Shown here in pieces: positions 16,236-24,724 of a stretch of 64,000 nucleotides of DNA. Origin of the DNA: Clostridia bacterium (GTDB lineage Bacteria; Bacillota; Clostridia; Lachnospirales; Lachnospiraceae); the NCBI GenBank assembly GCA_910575625.1, contig CAJTFD010000006.1:124001-188000 (forward strand), in the 5' to 3' direction. Position 1 is the first letter of the stretch. Every line of letters starts with the position of its first letter. The notes under the pieces were generated by a model. It ran no database searches and was not told where the DNA came from. It worked only from the letters and a program-made list of their open reading frames with translations. Position numbers and translations under genes: made by a program.

Positions 16236-16272
16236 AAGAGGTCTGTTCCCATAGCGGTACAGACCTCTTTTT
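16236..16272 (+). terminator. First leader terminator upstream of ureA
   Basis: AAAGAGGTCTGT pairs with its complement across a 12-base loop, followed by TTTTT. It lies directly after the predicted transcription start, so it would end most urease transcripts after some 45 bases unless something lets polymerase pass. It could also end aroA readthrough. Confidence 0.75.
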
Positions 16273-16287
16273 GTTATCATCAACGCA

Positions 16288-16333
16288 AGGGAGCGTATAC
16301 AGGAGGATATTTTCCTGTGTCCGCTCCTTTTTT
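16288..16333 (+). terminator. Second leader terminator upstream of ureA
   Basis: GGAGCG pairs with CGCTCC, an inner CAGGA/TCCTG stem closes the loop, and TTTTTT follows. The run of T ends 20 bases before the ureA ATG. Two terminators in a row in one leader suggest attenuation control. Confidence 0.7.
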
Positions 16334-16353
16334 CATGGGAAAGGAGAATATAG

Positions 16354-16656
16354 ATGCGGCTAAATCCAAAGGAACAGGAGAAACTTATGCTCCATATGGC
16401 CGGGGAACTGGCAAAGCAGAGGAAGGAGCGGGGGCTGCGGCTGAATTATGTAGAATCCGTCGCCTATATCAGTTCCGAACTGCTGGAATGCGCCCGTGAC
16501 GGGAAAACGGTGGTGGAGCTGATGTCTCTGGGCACGAAGATGCTCACCAAAGAGGATGTAATGGACGGGGTGGCGGATATGGTCCACGAAGTACAGGTGG
16601 AGGCCACTTTTCCAGATGGCACGAAACTGGTCACGGTACATGATCCCATTCAGTAG
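16354..16656 (+). CDS. ureA: Urease subunit gamma
   Basis: 100 residues, the standard gamma-subunit length, with [20 protein letters not shown] at the start and the conserved ends [20 protein letters not shown] and [40 protein letters not shown] precedes the ATG. It is a structural part of the (alpha-beta-gamma)3 urease in the cytoplasm. First gene of an eight-gene operon in the order A-B-C-I-E-F-G-D. Confidence 0.96.
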   Translation: MRLNPKEQEKLMLHMAGELAKQRKERGLRLNYVESVAYISSELLECARDGKTVVELMSLGTKMLTKEDVMDGVADMVHEVQVEATFPDGTKLVTVHDPIQ

Positions 16657-16671
16657 AGGAGGAATAAGAGG

Positions 16672-17037
16672 ATGAAGATAGGAGCGGTGATCCCCAAAGA
16701 CAGGGAGATCATTCTAAATGAAGGAAAAAAGTGCGTCACCCTTCTGGTGAAACATACAGGCGACCGGCCCGTACAGGTTGGCTCGCATTTTCACTTCTTT
16801 GAAGTGAACCGGCAGCTGGAGTTCGACCGCGCCGCCGCATACGGATATCACCTGGACATCCCCTCCGGCACGGCCGTCCGTTTTGAGCCCGGGGAGGAAA
16901 AAGAAGTGCGGCTTACCGAAAACGGCGGGGCCAACCGGATCTACGGCTTAAACGGCCTGACCTGTATGCAGGCTTCTGCGGCCACGAAAGCGCAGGCCAT
17001 AGAGAACGCGAAGCTACGTGGATTTATCAAGGAATAG
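16672..17037 (+). CDS. ureB: Urease subunit beta
   Basis: 121 residues with the family blocks [17 protein letters not shown] and [12 protein letters not shown]. The conserved VGSHFHFFE stretch packs against the alpha subunit near the active-site entrance. It starts 15 bases after ureA with GAGGAGGAATAAG upstream. Separate gamma and beta genes are the usual state in bacteria, unlike the fused form of Helicobacter. Confidence 0.96.
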   Translation: MKIGAVIPKDREIILNEGKKCVTLLVKHTGDRPVQVGSHFHFFEVNRQLEFDRAAAYGYHLDIPSGTAVRFEPGEEKEVRLTENGGANRIYGLNGLTCMQASAATKAQAIENAKLRGFIKE

Positions 17038-17064
17038 AAGTTTCAGACAGGAGGCGAAAAAAAC

Positions 17065-18786
17065 ATGAGTTATAAAATATCTGGTGAAAAATACGCGGCC
17101 ATGTACGGTCCTACAGTGGGAGACAAGGTACGTTTGGCGGACACAGATCTGATCATCGAAGTGGAAAAAGATTACACGGTCTACGGCGACGAGGTAAAAT
17201 TCGGCGGCGGAAAGACCATCCGTGACGGCATGGGCCAATCAGTGAAGACCTGCAGCAAAGACGGAGACTTGGATCTGGTGATCACCAACGCGCTGATCTT
17301 GGACTACACGGGGATCGTGAAGGCGGACATCGGGATCAAGGACGGCAAGATCGTCGGGATCGGAAAAGCCGGGAACCCCGGTATCATGGACGGAGTGACG
17401 CCTGGGATGACGATCGGAGCGTCCACGGAAGCGCTGGCCGGGGAAGGGCTGATCGTCACCGCGGGCGGCATCGACAGCCACATCCATTTCATCGCGCCCC
17501 AGCAGATCCCCTGTTCTCTGTATTCCGGCGTGACTACCATGATCGGGGGAGGCACAGGACCGGCGGACGGCACCAACGCCACCACCTGCACGCCGGGCCC
17601 CTGGAACATCCGTATGATGTTAAAAGCGGCGGAGGAGTATCCGATGAATCTGGGATTTATGGGAAAAGGAAATTGCTCCGACGAAAAACCCCTGGCGGAA
17701 CAGATCGAGGCGGGCGCCATGGGCATGAAGATCCACGAAGACTTCGGTTCCACCCCGGCGGCCATCCATCACTGCCTGAACGTGGCCGATGAATACGACG
17801 TACAAGTGGCCATACATACCGATACCTTAAACGAGGCGGGATGCGTGGAAGACACGCTGGACGCCATCGGCGGGCGGACCATCCATACATTTCACACGGA
17901 AGGAGCCGGAGGCGGCCATGCACCGGACATCATCCGAGCGGCGGGGGCGAAGAACGTACTGCCCTCCTCCACCAATCCCACCATGCCCTTTACGGTGAAC
18001 ACTCTGGACGAACACCTGGACATGCTGATGGTCTGCCATCATCTGGACAAAAACATCCCGGAGGACATCGCGTTTGCCGATTCCAGGATCCGCCCGGAGA
18101 CCATCGCGGCGGAGGACGTGCTCCACGATATGGGCGTGTTCTCCATGATGAGCTCCGATTCCCAGGCCATGGGAAGGCCCGGCGAGGTGATCACCCGCAC
18201 CTGGCAGACGGCCCATAAGATGAAACTGGAGAGAGGGCCTCTGCCGGAGGACGAGGGAAACGGCAACGACAATTTCCGGGCAAAACGCTATGTGGCCAAA
18301 TACACCATCAACCCGGCCATCACCAACGGGATCGCGGACTACGTGGGCTCTGTGGAAGTGGGAAAATTCGCGGATCTGGTCTTGTGGGACCCGGCCTTTT
18401 TCGGCGCCAAGCCGGATATGATCGTAAAAGGCGGCATGATCGTCGCCTCCAAGATGGGAGACGCCAACGCGTCCATCCCCACCACCCAGCCGGTATTGTA
18501 CCAGCCCATGTTCGCAGCTCATGGAATGGCGAAAAATGAGAGCTGCCTCACTTTTGTCTCCAAAGCGGCCTATGAAAACGGCGTAAAAGAAAAATATGGT
18601 CTGCAAAAAACGGTGGTTCCGGTGAAAAATTGCAGGAACATCGGAAAACGCCACATGAAATATAACGACGCGCTGCCGGACATTCAGGTGGATCCGGAGA
18701 CTTACGCAGTGACAGCGGACGGCGAGAAACTGGGATCCAAGCCAGCCGAGACGCTTCCGCTCACCCAGCTTTACAGTTTGTTCTAA
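17065..18786 (+). CDS. ureC: Urease subunit alpha (catalytic)
   Basis: 573 residues, full length. It hydrolyses urea to ammonia and carbamate at a dinickel centre. Seen in order: [14 protein letters not shown] (first two metal histidines), the carbamylated lysine in [12 protein letters not shown] near residue 218, [10 protein letters not shown] and [14 protein letters not shown] (further metal ligands), and the mobile flap MVCHHLDK near residue 320 carrying the catalytic histidine. The nickel-binding aspartate lies in SDSQAMGR near 361. All key residues appear intact, so the enzyme should be active once metallated by UreDEFG. Confidence 0.97.
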   Translation: MSYKISGEKYAAMYGPTVGDKVRLADTDLIIEVEKDYTVYGDEVKFGGGKTIRDGMGQSVKTCSKDGDLDLVITNALILDYTGIVKADIGIKDGKIVGIGKAGNPGIMDGVTPGMTIGASTEALAGEGLIVTAGGIDSHIHFIAPQQIPCSLYSGVTTMIGGGTGPADGTNATTCTPGPWNIRMMLKAAEEYPMNLGFMGKGNCSDEKPLAEQIEAGAMGMKIHEDFGSTPAAIHHCLNVADEYDVQVAIHTDTLNEAGCVEDTLDAIGGRTIHTFHTEGAGGGHAPDIIRAAGAKNVLPSSTNPTMPFTVNTLDEHLDMLMVCHHLDKNIPEDIAFADSRIRPETIAAEDVLHDMGVFSMMSSDSQAMGRPGEVITRTWQTAHKMKLERGPLPEDEGNGNDNFRAKRYVAKYTINPAITNGIADYVGSVEVGKFADLVLWDPAFFGAKPDMIVKGGMIVASKMGDANASIPTTQPVLYQPMFAAHGMAKNESCLTFVSKAAYENGVKEKYGLQKTVVPVKNCRNIGKRHMKYNDALPDIQVDPETYAVTADGEKLGSKPAETLPLTQLYSLF

Positions 18787-18807
18787 GACGCATTGGGGAG
18801 GAAAAAT

Positions 18808-19314
18808 ATGTTAGGCGTTTGTTTATTATTTGTGGGGATCGTACTGATCAACAATGGCGTATGCGCGCTGGCCGGCGTAGATAAAAGGGCAGCGGCTGTC
18901 ATGAACATTTTCACCGGCGGGCTGTCTCTGTTCATCAATTTTGTGAATCTGATCCAGGGCAATTACTATGCAGCGGGAACGGGACTCTTATTCTGCTTCA
19001 CCTACCTGTTTGTGGCTGCCGTGGACATCTTCGATCTGGACGGGAAGCCCTTCGCCTGGTTTTCCACGTTTGTGGCGGTGAACGCAGTGGTCTTCGGTTA
19101 CGTGGAAGGCATTGCCGGCAGCGCGGCCTTAAATATCACACCCGATTGGAGATGGGCCGCCATCTGGTGGCTGTGGGCCGTGCTGTGGGGTTCGTCCTTC
19201 GCGACGGACATCATGGGGATCAAGCTGGGGAGATCCGTTCCTTGTCTGCAGATCTTTGAAGGAATCGTGACCGCCTGGATCCCGGGAGTCATGCTCCTCT
19301 TAGGGATCTGGTAG
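18808..19314 (+). CDS. ureI: UreI/AmiS-family urea channel
   Basis: 168 residues with six hydrophobic helices, typical of the AmiS/UreI family. The pore signature FVNLIQGNYYAAGTGLLFCFTYLFV and the second half-repeat around PDWRWAAIWWLWAVLWGSSFATDI are present. UreI lets urea into the cytoplasm; in Helicobacter it opens at acid pH, but the periplasmic histidines that gate it there cannot be matched here. I start at the ATG at 18808 behind GGGGAGG, not at the TTG 15 bases earlier. It sits between ureC and ureE, so uptake and hydrolysis are coexpressed. Confidence 0.88.
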   Translation: MLGVCLLFVGIVLINNGVCALAGVDKRAAAVMNIFTGGLSLFINFVNLIQGNYYAAGTGLLFCFTYLFVAAVDIFDLDGKPFAWFSTFVAVNAVVFGYVEGIAGSAALNITPDWRWAAIWWLWAVLWGSSFATDIMGIKLGRSVPCLQIFEGIVTAWIPGVMLLLGIW

Positions 19315-19338
19315 ACGGACGCGAAAAGGAGAAAGATC

Positions 19339-19818
19339 ATGATATGCAATAAAATCTTAGGAAGATCATCTGATGAAAAGTTTGCCGGGCTTTTGGTGGA
19401 CTATGTGGAAATCCAGTGGCACGAGGCCTTCGCACGTCTTCACCGGAAAACCTCCCGGCAGGGGCAGGACGTGGGCATCCGTATGGGCCATGAGATACTG
19501 AAACGGGGCTTTCGCCAGGACGATGTGATCTATGCGGATGAGCGCAAGATCATAGCGGTATGCATACCGCCCAGCGAGGCCATTCGGATGACGGTAGACC
19601 GGGATCATCCTCGGCAGGCCGCCAAACTCTGCTACGAGGTGGGCAACACCCATACCAGCATGTTTTGGGGGGAAGACGACTACACCTTTTATGCACCGTA
19701 TCACCAGACGCTGCTGGATAAAGTGGATCAGATCCACGGGGTGACTGCAGAGAAAGTCTTAAAGAGATTTGACTTTGATCAGGCGCTTTCTTCCAGCATC
19801 AACGATCATCATCACTAG
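19339..19818 (+). CDS. ureE: Urease accessory protein UreE (nickel metallochaperone)
   Basis: 159 residues. The N-terminal peptide-binding half ends near residue 75 and the C-terminal metal-binding half carries GNTHTSMFWGEDDYTFYAPYH, in which the His of GNTH corresponds to the conserved dimer-interface nickel ligand. The tail is short, ending DHHH, so it has three histidines instead of the long His-rich tail of Klebsiella UreE. It delivers nickel to the UreDFG complex. A GAAAAGGAGAAA ribosome site lies ahead of the ATG. Confidence 0.93.
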   Translation: MICNKILGRSSDEKFAGLLVDYVEIQWHEAFARLHRKTSRQGQDVGIRMGHEILKRGFRQDDVIYADERKIIAVCIPPSEAIRMTVDRDHPRQAAKLCYEVGNTHTSMFWGEDDYTFYAPYHQTLLDKVDQIHGVTAEKVLKRFDFDQALSSSINDHHH

Positions 19819-19829
19819 GAGCGACCGTT

Positions 19830-20531
19830 ATGAAAAGAGAAGACCTGAACAGATATTTCCTGCTCCTGCAGGTGAACGACGCGTTGTTTCCCATTGGCGG
19901 CTACGCCCATTCTTACGGACTGGAGACGTATATCCAGAAAGGGCTGGTGGCCTCGGTAAAAGACGCCTGGCAGTTTCTTTGTGATCGGCTGACATACGGA
20001 TCCTGCTACAACGGATCACTCACAGCCAAGCTGGCCTACGGCTATGCCCAGGAAGAGGACTTGGCCAGACTACTGGAACTGGAAGAACTGCTGGAGGCCA
20101 GCCAGATCCCCAGAGAGGTCCGCCAGGCGGGGGAAAAGCTAGGATCCCGTTTTGTGAAAACGGTGAGCGCCATGGACATTCCCTATGAGACGGATATTTT
20201 CCAGAGATATCAAGAAAGCCTGGGGAAAAAGCTGCCGCTGCACGCCATTGTCTACGGGGCATTCTGCGCGGCGGCGGGGATCCCCCGCGAAGACGCCCTG
20301 ATCCATTATCTCTTCGCCCAGACTTCCGCCATGGTGACCAACTGTGTAAAGACAATCCCCTTAAGTCAGACGGACGGACAACGGCTGCTGTACAAAAGCC
20401 AGGAGATCTTCCAGAAAGTCCTGGAACGGTTGGAAGGGCTGACCCAGGAAGACCTGTGCCTGTCCGTACCGGGGTTTGATATCCGCTGCATGCAGCACGA
20501 AGCTCTATATTCCAGGATCTATATGTCGTAG
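19830..20531 (+). CDS. ureF: Urease accessory protein UreF
   Basis: 233 residues with the family start [21 protein letters not shown] and the later block [37 protein letters not shown]. UreF bridges UreD-urease and the GTPase UreG, and gates GTP hydrolysis during nickel insertion. Starts 11 bases after ureE. Nothing unusual is seen in it. Confidence 0.94.
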   Translation: MKREDLNRYFLLLQVNDALFPIGGYAHSYGLETYIQKGLVASVKDAWQFLCDRLTYGSCYNGSLTAKLAYGYAQEEDLARLLELEELLEASQIPREVRQAGEKLGSRFVKTVSAMDIPYETDIFQRYQESLGKKLPLHAIVYGAFCAAAGIPREDALIHYLFAQTSAMVTNCVKTIPLSQTDGQRLLYKSQEIFQKVLERLEGLTQEDLCLSVPGFDIRCMQHEALYSRIYMS

Positions 20532-20541
20532 GAGGTTTGAT

Positions 20542-21150
20542 ATGTCTTATGTAAAAATTGGCGTGGCCGGCCCGGTAGGCTCCGGCAAGACAGCCCTCAT
20601 TGAAGCGCTGACCCGCCAGATGGCGAAAAATTACAGCATCGGTGTCATAACAAATGATATCTACACAAAAGAAGACGCAGAGTTTCTGTGCCAAAACAGC
20701 GTCCTGCCCATGGAGCGGATCTTAGGCGTGGAAACCGGCGGATGTCCCCACACGGCCATCCGTGAAGACGCATCCATGAATCTGGAGGCGGTGGATGAGC
20801 TGGTCGGGCGTTTTCCCGACCTGGAACTGCTCTTTATCGAGAGCGGCGGGGATAATCTGTCCGCCACTTTCAGTCCCGAGTTGGTGGATGCCACCATCTT
20901 TGTCATCGACGTGGCGGAAGGGGATAAGATCCCCCGCAAAGGCGGTCCCGGCATCACCCGCTCGGACTTGCTGGTGATCAATAAGATCGATCTGGCGCCG
21001 TATGTGGGCGCGGACTTAAGCGTGATGGAGCGGGATTCCCGGAAAATGCGGGGAGATCAGACGTTTTTATTCACAGACATCCGAAGCGGTTCCGGCGTGG
21101 ACGCGGTGATCGCATGGATACAGAAAAACGTGCTACTGGAGGGGTGCTGA
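20542..21150 (+). CDS. ureG: Urease accessory GTPase UreG
   Basis: 202 residues of the SIMIBI GTPase class. The Walker A motif [14 protein letters not shown] lies near residue 10-23; the nickel-binding CPH of UreG is present in [15 protein letters not shown] near residue 65, and the guanine motif NKID is in [18 protein letters not shown] hydrolysis drives nickel transfer into UreC. I start at the ATG at 20542, behind GGAGG; the frame extends into ureF upstream without a ribosome site. Confidence 0.95.
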   Translation: MSYVKIGVAGPVGSGKTALIEALTRQMAKNYSIGVITNDIYTKEDAEFLCQNSVLPMERILGVETGGCPHTAIREDASMNLEAVDELVGRFPDLELLFIESGGDNLSATFSPELVDATIFVIDVAEGDKIPRKGGPGITRSDLLVINKIDLAPYVGADLSVMERDSRKMRGDQTFLFTDIRSGSGVDAVIAWIQKNVLLEGC

Positions 21151-21154
21151 TCTT

Positions 21155-21952
21155 ATGGAAAACCAGGAAAACTCTTTTGGGAGGATTTCCAAGCTGCATC
21201 TGGAAGCCTCCGTAAAAGACAGAAGGACCATTTTAAGCGACGTATCCTTTACCGCACCTTATAAGGTCATGCACCCCTTTTACGAGAAAAAAGGGATCAT
21301 GTCCGTGACCATGCTGGCGGCTTCCGCCGGTATCATGGCTGGAGATCGGCAGGATCTTCGTATCCATGTCCGGGAAGGCGCCCGGATGGCGCTCACCTCC
21401 CAGTCTTATGAGAAGATCCACCGTATGGAGAAGGGCTATGCCTCCAGAAAGACATCCATCCGGGTGGAGGACGGCGCGGCTCTGTTTTACACGCCCCTGC
21501 CCACGATCCCTTTTCAGGGTTCCGATTACCGCAACCAGCTGGACGCGGAACTGTCCGGCGACGATTCTCAGTTCGTTTTGCTGGAAATCCTCACTTGCGG
21601 CCGGGCGGCCCACGGAGAGCGGTTTTTGTACCGCAGGTTCCAGAACCAAGTCACTGTCCGGCAGGCGGGGAAGATCATCTACCGGGATAATACCCTCTAC
21701 CAGCCAGAGTGGATGGATATGAGCGGTTTCGGCATGTACGAAGGGTATACCCATCTGGGAAATCTGGCGCTCTTCAACACCTCCCGATCGGAAGCATGGA
21801 TCAATGAAGCCCGCAGACTTCTGGATGAGACGGACGGCGTGGAAGGCGGCGTGACCAGGACAGCCCGGGGCGATGTGGCGGTGCGGGCATTGGGAAAAAG
21901 CGCGCAGCGGCTGTCCGGATCATTGGAAAAGATGGTCGAAGACTGCTTCTGA
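21155..21952 (+). CDS. ureD: Urease accessory protein UreD (UreH)
   Basis: 265 residues with family blocks MLAASAGIMAGDRQDLRIHV, LTSQSYEKIHRME and FLLEILTCGRAAHGERF-like LLEILTCGRAAHGERF near residue 145. UreD docks on apo-urease and, with UreF and UreG, forms the nickel-insertion complex. It is the last gene of the operon, unlike Klebsiella where it comes first. It starts four bases after the ureG stop, with GGAGGGG inside the end of ureG. A hairpin some 60 bases downstream probably ends the transcript. Confidence 0.93.
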   Translation: MENQENSFGRISKLHLEASVKDRRTILSDVSFTAPYKVMHPFYEKKGIMSVTMLAASAGIMAGDRQDLRIHVREGARMALTSQSYEKIHRMEKGYASRKTSIRVEDGAALFYTPLPTIPFQGSDYRNQLDAELSGDDSQFVLLEILTCGRAAHGERFLYRRFQNQVTVRQAGKIIYRDNTLYQPEWMDMSGFGMYEGYTHLGNLALFNTSRSEAWINEARRLLDETDGVEGGVTRTARGDVAVRALGKSAQRLSGSLEKMVEDCF

Positions 21953-22008
21953 GATAAAACAGATGGTCTATGATCTTGCGCAGCTGTGTAAGATCTTATG
22001 ACATTAAG

Positions 22009-22051
22009 AAAGACCCTGCTGATGTGGATATATCTGCATCAGCAGAGTCTT
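22009..22051 (+). terminator. Probable terminator after the urease operon
   Basis: CTGCTGATG (22016-22024) pairs with CATCAGCAG (22037-22045), extended outward by AAGAC/GTCTT pairing. Only a weak T tract follows, so termination may be partial. Confidence 0.5.
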
Positions 22052-22150
22052 ATTTATGCTCTATCTTAAAAGTTCGTCATCTCTATTCCTTTCAGATCCA
22101 ACATATCTGAACTGAGATCGATCCTTTTTCTTTATGATAGCTGCGATAAG

Positions 22151-22159
22151 TGATATAAT
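22151..22159 (+). promoter_or_regulatory. Candidate extended -10 promoter upstream of larE
   Basis: TGATATAAT fits an extended -10 element; no good -35 is present. It lies in the 402-base gap between ureD and larE. A transcript from here would have a leader of about 190 bases. Apart from the hairpin at 22009-22051 I see no further gene or clear element in that gap. Confidence 0.35.
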
Positions 22160-22354
22160 GGGCCTAAAGGGTGTTTGGAAACCCATTCCCATGATCTGCC
22201 TCCCCCATTTAACATGATATTTATTCCGGATCTCGTCAACATCGGCCGCTATGACTCCTTGATCCGAAAAGTATCTGATCTACTGCTGGTTATTTTAAAG
22301 ATCCGTGTTCACGTTCATGACATATGATCGAGTGATAGAAAGAGGTGTTATCCA

Positions 22355-23173
22355 ATGACTGCAGAAAAAGACATGCTGCTCCAACAGATCCGCACATACG
22401 CACAAAAAGACACAGTCCTGGCTTTTTCCGGCGGGGTGGATTCCGCGCTGCTGCTCTGCCTGCTCTCCCAGGCCAGCCGCGAGACAGGCCGCAGAGTCTA
22501 CGCTGTGACCTTCCACACCGTCCTCCATCCCCAGGCAGACTTAGCCTGCGCCCGGCAGTTGGCCGATACCATGGACGTCAGCCACCACATCCTGACGATC
22601 GACGAGCTTGAAGATCCCCGGGTATCAGAAAATCCTCCGGACAGATGTTACCACTGTAAAAAGATGCTCTTCGAAAGACTATGGCGATTTGCCAGAGAAA
22701 GACATGTGGACACCGTGCTGGAGGGATCCAACAGGGACGATCTGGGTGTGTACCGGCCCGGCCTTAAAGCCGTACAGGAACTGGGCGTGGCCAGCCCTCT
22801 GGCCCAGTGCGGCATCACCAAAGCCCAGGTCCGCCAGATGGCCGCAGCATACGGACTGCCCGTGGCTTCCCGCCCCTCCGTCCCCTGCCTAGCCACCCGG
22901 ATCCCCTACGGAACGCCCCTGGATACAGCGCTCCTCTCCCGCATCGACCAGGGCGAGCATTTCCTGCGCAGTCTGGGCTTTCGAAACGTCCGCATCCGCG
23001 TCCACGGGGACATCGCACGGCTGGAGACGGATCCGGAGGATCTTCCCCTCCTGCTAAAACACAGACCCGCAGTCGTCCGGCAGCTCAAAGGGCTGGGGAT
23101 CCCCTATCTCACCCTGGATCTGGAGGGTTTCCGCAGCGGCAGCATGGATATCAAGATCAAAAATGGCGGATGA
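22355..23173 (+). CDS. larE: LarE-type ATP-dependent sulfur transferase (nickel-pincer cofactor synthesis)
   Basis: 272 residues of the PP-loop ATPase superfamily. The loop SGGVDS is at 25-30, followed by the LarE blocks NPPDRCYHCKKMLF (93-106) and EGSNRDDLGVYRPGL (123-137), and SRPSVPCLATRIPYG with C178. In LarE the cysteine of that last block donates sulfur to the pyridinium dithiocarboxylate cofactor; C98 and C101 could take part in an iron-sulfur variant. It starts with AGAGGTG upstream and its 3' end overlaps the convergent gene by 17 bases. LarB and LarC are not in the window. The nickel-dependent urease stands just upstream, but urease does not use this cofactor. Confidence 0.85.
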   Translation: MTAEKDMLLQQIRTYAQKDTVLAFSGGVDSALLLCLLSQASRETGRRVYAVTFHTVLHPQADLACARQLADTMDVSHHILTIDELEDPRVSENPPDRCYHCKKMLFERLWRFARERHVDTVLEGSNRDDLGVYRPGLKAVQELGVASPLAQCGITKAQVRQMAAAYGLPVASRPSVPCLATRIPYGTPLDTALLSRIDQGEHFLRSLGFRNVRIRVHGDIARLETDPEDLPLLLKHRPAVVRQLKGLGIPYLTLDLEGFRSGSMDIKIKNGG

Positions 23174-24542
23174 CCTCAAAACGCTCCATCGTATAATTTA
23201 CATGGGAGGGTATCCCCGCTTTCTGCAGCGCGATATGTACCTGATCCTGGGGCGTATCCACACCGGCCAGATCCGGGAGCAAAAGCCCCCGCTTTAACCC
23301 GGACTGGACGATCACCCCATACCGTTTCACATCCAACTGATCCATACTCTCGATATGCTCCGGCTCGCCCAGGATATCCACACTGTACGTCAAGAGCGGC
23401 AATTCCTCCGGTGTGACCGGGGGAAAACGGCGGTCCCGGACGGCAGCGCTGATCGCATTCTCTATGATCTCCTCCCCCACACAGTCCTGTGTAGGCATGA
23501 TCGTGCCGATACAGCCCCGCAGCTTCCCATCGATCTTCAGGCTCACAAACGCTCCGGCTCGCTCCTCACATAGCTCCGGGGGCAGTCCCTCCGGGAGGAC
23601 CAGCCGCTCCCCCGTCTGCACATGGTATTCCAGAGCCTCCCGCGCCAGCCGCACATAGACATCCTCGTGTTCCTTCCTCTCCAGCCGTTTCCGCTCCTTT
23701 TCCCGGATATGCTTTTCCAAAAATTCCCGTTCCTCAGCCTCCCTCACCGGCCGGAACGCGGCCACCGCATACCCCACGCCAAAAGGCCCCTGATAAGACA
23801 AAAGACGGCTCTCCATCTCCCATCCGTCAAACGCCCCGGCCATCACCAGAAACGACCGATGCCCGCATTCCGCCGCCGACTCACAAAAAGCCGGATCCAT
23901 ATCCAAAAGGGCATAGAAATCCCCCTCCTTAAAGATCCGACAGATCTTCTCATCAAACAACAGACCGTCCATGGCAAAACCATAAGGCCCGTCCTCCCGC
24001 AATTTATGGGAGAGGTCGCCGCTCGCCAAAATGACCACCTTCTTCCGGCTGGCCCGGGCTGCCCGGCCGATGCACTGCCCCAGCTGGTAATGCACCTGAT
24101 AAGAAAGCCCGGAAATGGAGATCCGCACGATGGGTATATCTCCCGCATACTTCTGTATGAAATACAGCGGGATCATCGTCCCGTGATCCAGGGACGGATC
24201 CTCCTCACCCAAAAACCCGGCTGGGATCCCCTGATACTCCGCCTGAGCACAGATCTGGTTGGCAAGATCCTGGTCATAGAGCGTCTGCACAGACACCTGG
24301 GGCGCGCCAAAAGCCCCAAAATCCCCCCGTGCCGCCATCCCCGGCGAGATATGCAGATAATCGGCATACATCACACTGTGGGGCGAGATCACGATCAGGG
24401 TATCCGGCTTTTCTTCTGCGATCTGCCGTCCGATCGCTTCATAAGAATCCGCGGTTGCCAATATATGCTGTTCCTTGCTCCTCCCCACCTCCGGGATGAT
24501 CAAAGGTGGATGGGGCGCTGCAAATGCTCCTATCAAACTCAT
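23157..24542 (-). CDS. Fusion of MEMO1-like/LigB domain and AMMECR1 domain (AmmeMemoRadiSam proteins B and A)
   Basis: 461 residues. Residues 1-265 resemble the MEMO1/class III extradiol-dioxygenase fold: FAAPHPPLIIPEVG, VISPHSVMYADY, LDHGTMIPLYF and LASGDLSHKLREDGPYG carry the usual metal-site histidines and aspartate. A charged linker follows (AEEREFLEKHIREKERKRLERKE). Residues 290-461 form an AMMECR1 domain with the hallmark KIDGKLRGCIGT near 352 and ISAAVRDRRFPPV. The two proteins are often separate genes next to a radical SAM protein; that third partner is absent here. The biochemical role is unknown in bacteria. Its stop overlaps larE in convergent orientation. Confidence 0.88.
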   Translation of the reverse strand: MSLIGAFAAPHPPLIIPEVGRSKEQHILATADSYEAIGRQIAEEKPDTLIVISPHSVMYADYLHISPGMAARGDFGAFGAPQVSVQTLYDQDLANQICAQAEYQGIPAGFLGEEDPSLDHGTMIPLYFIQKYAGDIPIVRISISGLSYQVHYQLGQCIGRAARASRKKVVILASGDLSHKLREDGPYGFAMDGLLFDEKICRIFKEGDFYALLDMDPAFCESAAECGHRSFLVMAGAFDGWEMESRLLSYQGPFGVGYAVAAFRPVREAEEREFLEKHIREKERKRLERKEHEDVYVRLAREALEYHVQTGERLVLPEGLPPELCEERAGAFVSLKIDGKLRGCIGTIMPTQDCVGEEIIENAISAAVRDRRFPPVTPEELPLLTYSVDILGEPEHIESMDQLDVKRYGVIVQSGLKRGLLLPDLAGVDTPQDQVHIALQKAGIPSHVNYTMERFEVIRHF

Positions 24543-24663
24543 CTTATCATACCTCTCTATCTTTATCTTCCTGTCTTTAGCTCGTCATCGATCATAAGCT
24601 GTAATGATCTGTCGATAATACGACTGTATCACATCCCGTAAATCCGTTCAAGCAAAAAAAGAA

Positions 24664-24692
24664 TTGATTTTTCCACGTTTTAAGAGTATCAT
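24664..24692 (+). promoter_or_regulatory. Promoter for the DUF362 gene
   Basis: TTGATT (24664-24669), 17 bases, TATCAT (24687-24692). The start is predicted near 24699, followed by a short leader with AGGAGG. Confidence 0.55.
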
Positions 24693-24724
24693 ACAAAAAT
24701 AAACCATGAGGAGGATACAAAAAT

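Noticed and set aside
16229-16353. Urease leader as a nickel-cobalt or guanidine riboswitch
   Set aside because: Only two terminator hairpins are visible; the conserved cores of those riboswitch classes are not recognisable.
23622-24641. 339-codon open frame on the plus strand opposite the MEMO1/AMMECR1 fusion
   Set aside because: It is antisense to a clear two-domain gene, its product is rich in His, Arg and Pro with no recognisable domain, and no ribosome site precedes it.
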